47,251 nt of DNA, taken from NCBI GenBank assembly GCA_023150805.1, contig JAKLKF010000056.1, forward strand, positions 1-47,251, written 5' to 3'. Under the pieces are notes generated by a model. It ran no database searches. It saw only the letters and a list, made by a program, of their open reading frames with translations, and had not been told where the DNA came from. Each line of letters opens with the position of its first letter. Positions within the stretch are counted from its first letter, which is position 1. The DNA is from Myxococcota bacterium (GTDB taxonomy: Bacteria > Myxococcota_A > UBA796 > UBA2385). Shown here one piece after another: positions 46,502 to 47,251 of the stretch. The translations under genes and the position numbers were made by a program.

Positions 46502-46581
46502 GGCCGGGTCGGTGGGGGAGGCTCGGGGGCCGGCGGGCGGGAGTGGATCCTGTGCCCACCCTGTCCCCTGTCCCCGCTCAG

Positions 46582-46613
46582 CCGGCACCTTCCCCGGTAC
46601 CTGCCCGGCACCT
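46582..46613 (+). repeat. REP-like tandem CCGGYACCT copies
   Basis: Three close copies: CCGGCACCT (46582-46590), CCGGTACCT (46594-46602), CCGGCACCT (46605-46613). The motif recurs inverted at 46711-46720 and 47074-47083, and forward near 47218 and 47232. Confidence 0.5.
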
Positions 46614-46664
46614 GCCCTGGTCGCGGTGCGTGCCGGGGTGATCCCTGTGTCCGCCCTGGGAATC

Positions 46665-46821
46665 CACCACAGAGGGCGCAGAGGACGCGGAGAGGGGCGG
46701 CAGAGGGGCCCAGGTGCCGGGCGCGGAGGTGCGCGAGGGGAGGAGAGGCTCGCGGAGGAGCGGGTCTGTGGTTGTCCTCCTCCCTGCTGCTCCCTCTGCG
46801 TCCTCTGTGCCCTCTGTGGTG
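46665..46821. repeat. Large inverted repeat (CACCACAGAGGG type)
   Basis: The left arm 46665-46703 begins CACCACAGAGGGCGCAGAGG; the right arm 46787-46821 is its imperfect reverse complement, ending CCCTCTGTGGTG. The arms are about 80 bases apart and could fold into a long RNA hairpin. This CAGAGG-rich type is found as an extragenic repeat in several GC-rich phyla, as I recall. Confidence 0.6.
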
Positions 46822-47048
46822 ACCTTCGCCGGCGCGTGCTGGGCTGGATCCTGTGCCCCAGGAGAGCGCGGACTCCACCGCTCCACAGCTCCAGCCCTCC
46901 TCCTCGCAGCGCCCTCCTCCCGCGCTTGCACTACGCTGAGCCCCCCCTCGGTCCGAGCCGCCCCATACCCCCGCTCTCCCCCGCCTGGCTCCCCGTCCTC
47001 GCGCTCGCCGCCTCATCCCTGGCGGCGGATCCCTCTCCTGGGGCGCCC

Positions 47049-47078
47049 GTTCAGTTCAGGGCTGTTCAGTGTTCAGGT
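47049..47078. repeat. TTCAG microrepeat
   Basis: Four TTCAG copies within about 28 bases, the last adjoining the left end of the 154-bp element. Confidence 0.4.
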
Positions 47079-47227
47079 GCCGGCTGTTATCCTTTGATCG
47101 CTTTCACCTCGCCCGTCGCCTTGGCGCACTCCGGTTCGGCGACGACGGGGTTGATGGTGGTCGAACACCAGCGAAAACCGTCTTGGAAGGTATGTTTGAA
47201 AGATCAAAGGATAACAGTCGGCACCTG
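47074..47227. mobile_element. MITE-like element with 26-bp terminal inverted repeats
   Basis: CAGGTGCCGGCTGTTATCC plus TTTGATC at 47074-47099 is matched by its reverse complement at 47202-47227 with one mismatch. The 154-bp unit is AT-richer than its surroundings and has no coding frame of note. Its ends carry the GGTGCC/GGCACC motif that also makes up the REP-like copies nearby. A non-autonomous transposable element, or a REP hairpin pair, is the likely nature; no transposase is in view. Confidence 0.6.
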
Positions 47228-47240
47228 CCCCCCGGCACCT
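47218..47240 (+). repeat. REP-like CGGCACCTG copies at the right edge
   Basis: Two forward copies, at about 47218-47227 and 47232-47240, each followed by a C-run; the first lies within the right terminal repeat of the MITE-like element. The array may continue beyond the window. Confidence 0.45.
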
Positions 47241-47251
47241 GCCCCCTTCCC

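Larger units (their letters stand above)
46544..46858. repeat. 14-bp direct repeat TGGATCCTGTGCCC
   Basis: Identical copies at 46544-46557 and 46845-46858. They bracket the inverted repeat at 46665-46821, so they could be the ends or target duplications of an inserted element of about 300 bp. Confidence 0.5.
46502..47251. other. Gene-free repeat-rich region
   Basis: 750 bases with no convincing coding sequence; the open frames here have no consistent codon bias. The region contains REP-like CCGGYACCT copies, a 14-bp direct repeat, an inverted repeat of about 35 bp, a TTCAG microrepeat, and a 154-bp element with terminal inverted repeats at its far end. It looks like a dumping ground for small extragenic elements. 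Confidence 0.6.

Noticed and set aside
46502..47097. Small open frames in the right-hand intergenic region
   Set aside because: Arg/Pro/Ser-rich translations, no consistent GC3 signal, and they run through inverted repeats.

Overview
This window is strongly GC-rich (by eye 70-75% G+C) and densely coding. Genes sit on both strands, many joined by 1-11 base stop/start overlaps. No rRNA, tRNA, CRISPR array or intact insertion sequence was seen. The gene content fits a Gram-negative bacterium with myxobacterial affinities, probably Myxococcota or a related former deltaproteobacterium. The evidence is many lipoproteins, a Ser/Thr kinase fused to a formylglycine-generating-enzyme (FGE) domain, a receiver/DUF4388/J-domain/TPR protein, an E1 alpha-beta fusion, SppA and a PpiD/SurA-like foldase. 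The assignment is inference; no marker RNA gene is present.

Layout. 1-8.9 kb: envelope genes, with two GT-C-like membrane proteins, four lipoproteins, and three membrane-anchored proteins sharing a DDG/(A)DGI extracytoplasmic motif. 8.9-14 kb (minus strand): SppA, an alpha/beta hydrolase whose nucleophile is Ala, and a PpiD-like foldase. 14.1-17.6 kb: mreB, thioredoxin, and the J-domain fusion. 17.7-22.6 kb: haem genes (hemX/ccsA-like, hemA, hemC, hemD) interleaved with three paralogous eight-cysteine lipoproteins. 22.7-29.5 kb: an isovaleryl-CoA-dehydrogenase-type enzyme, polA, an ECF sigma operon with a repeat-containing membrane protein, and a HIT protein. 29.5-36.3 kb: a minus-strand run of a divergent AdoHcy-hydrolase-like protein, a helical-repeat protein, fused 2-oxoacid dehydrogenase E1, a FabD-like acyltransferase lacking the malonyl-binding Arg, and an HD hydrolase, with a divergent membrane-anchored E2-like protein. 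36.3-44.4 kb: a subtilase fused in frame to an unknown domain that has its own internal ribosome binding site, facing a minus-strand operon of ILVBL-like ThDP enzyme, MoxR ATPase, VWA protein, glutamine amidotransferase and kinase-FGE. 44.4-46.5 kb: a Tat-type small subunit and GMC oxidoreductase. 46.5-47.25 kb: a gene-free cluster of repeats, including a 154-bp element with 26-bp terminal inverted repeats.

The strongest candidates for something new are three. First, an A10 run ending in the canonical -1 slippery heptamer A AAA AAC joins the MoxR and VWA reading frames. Second, the subtilase carries a C-terminal domain that can apparently also be made alone. Third, the E1/acyltransferase/E2-like cluster has key active-site residues altered in a way that suggests a branched or monocarboxylic acyl route. 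Canonical promoters (TTGAC plus a TA-containing -10) can be recognised in front of several units, and a few genes look leaderless.
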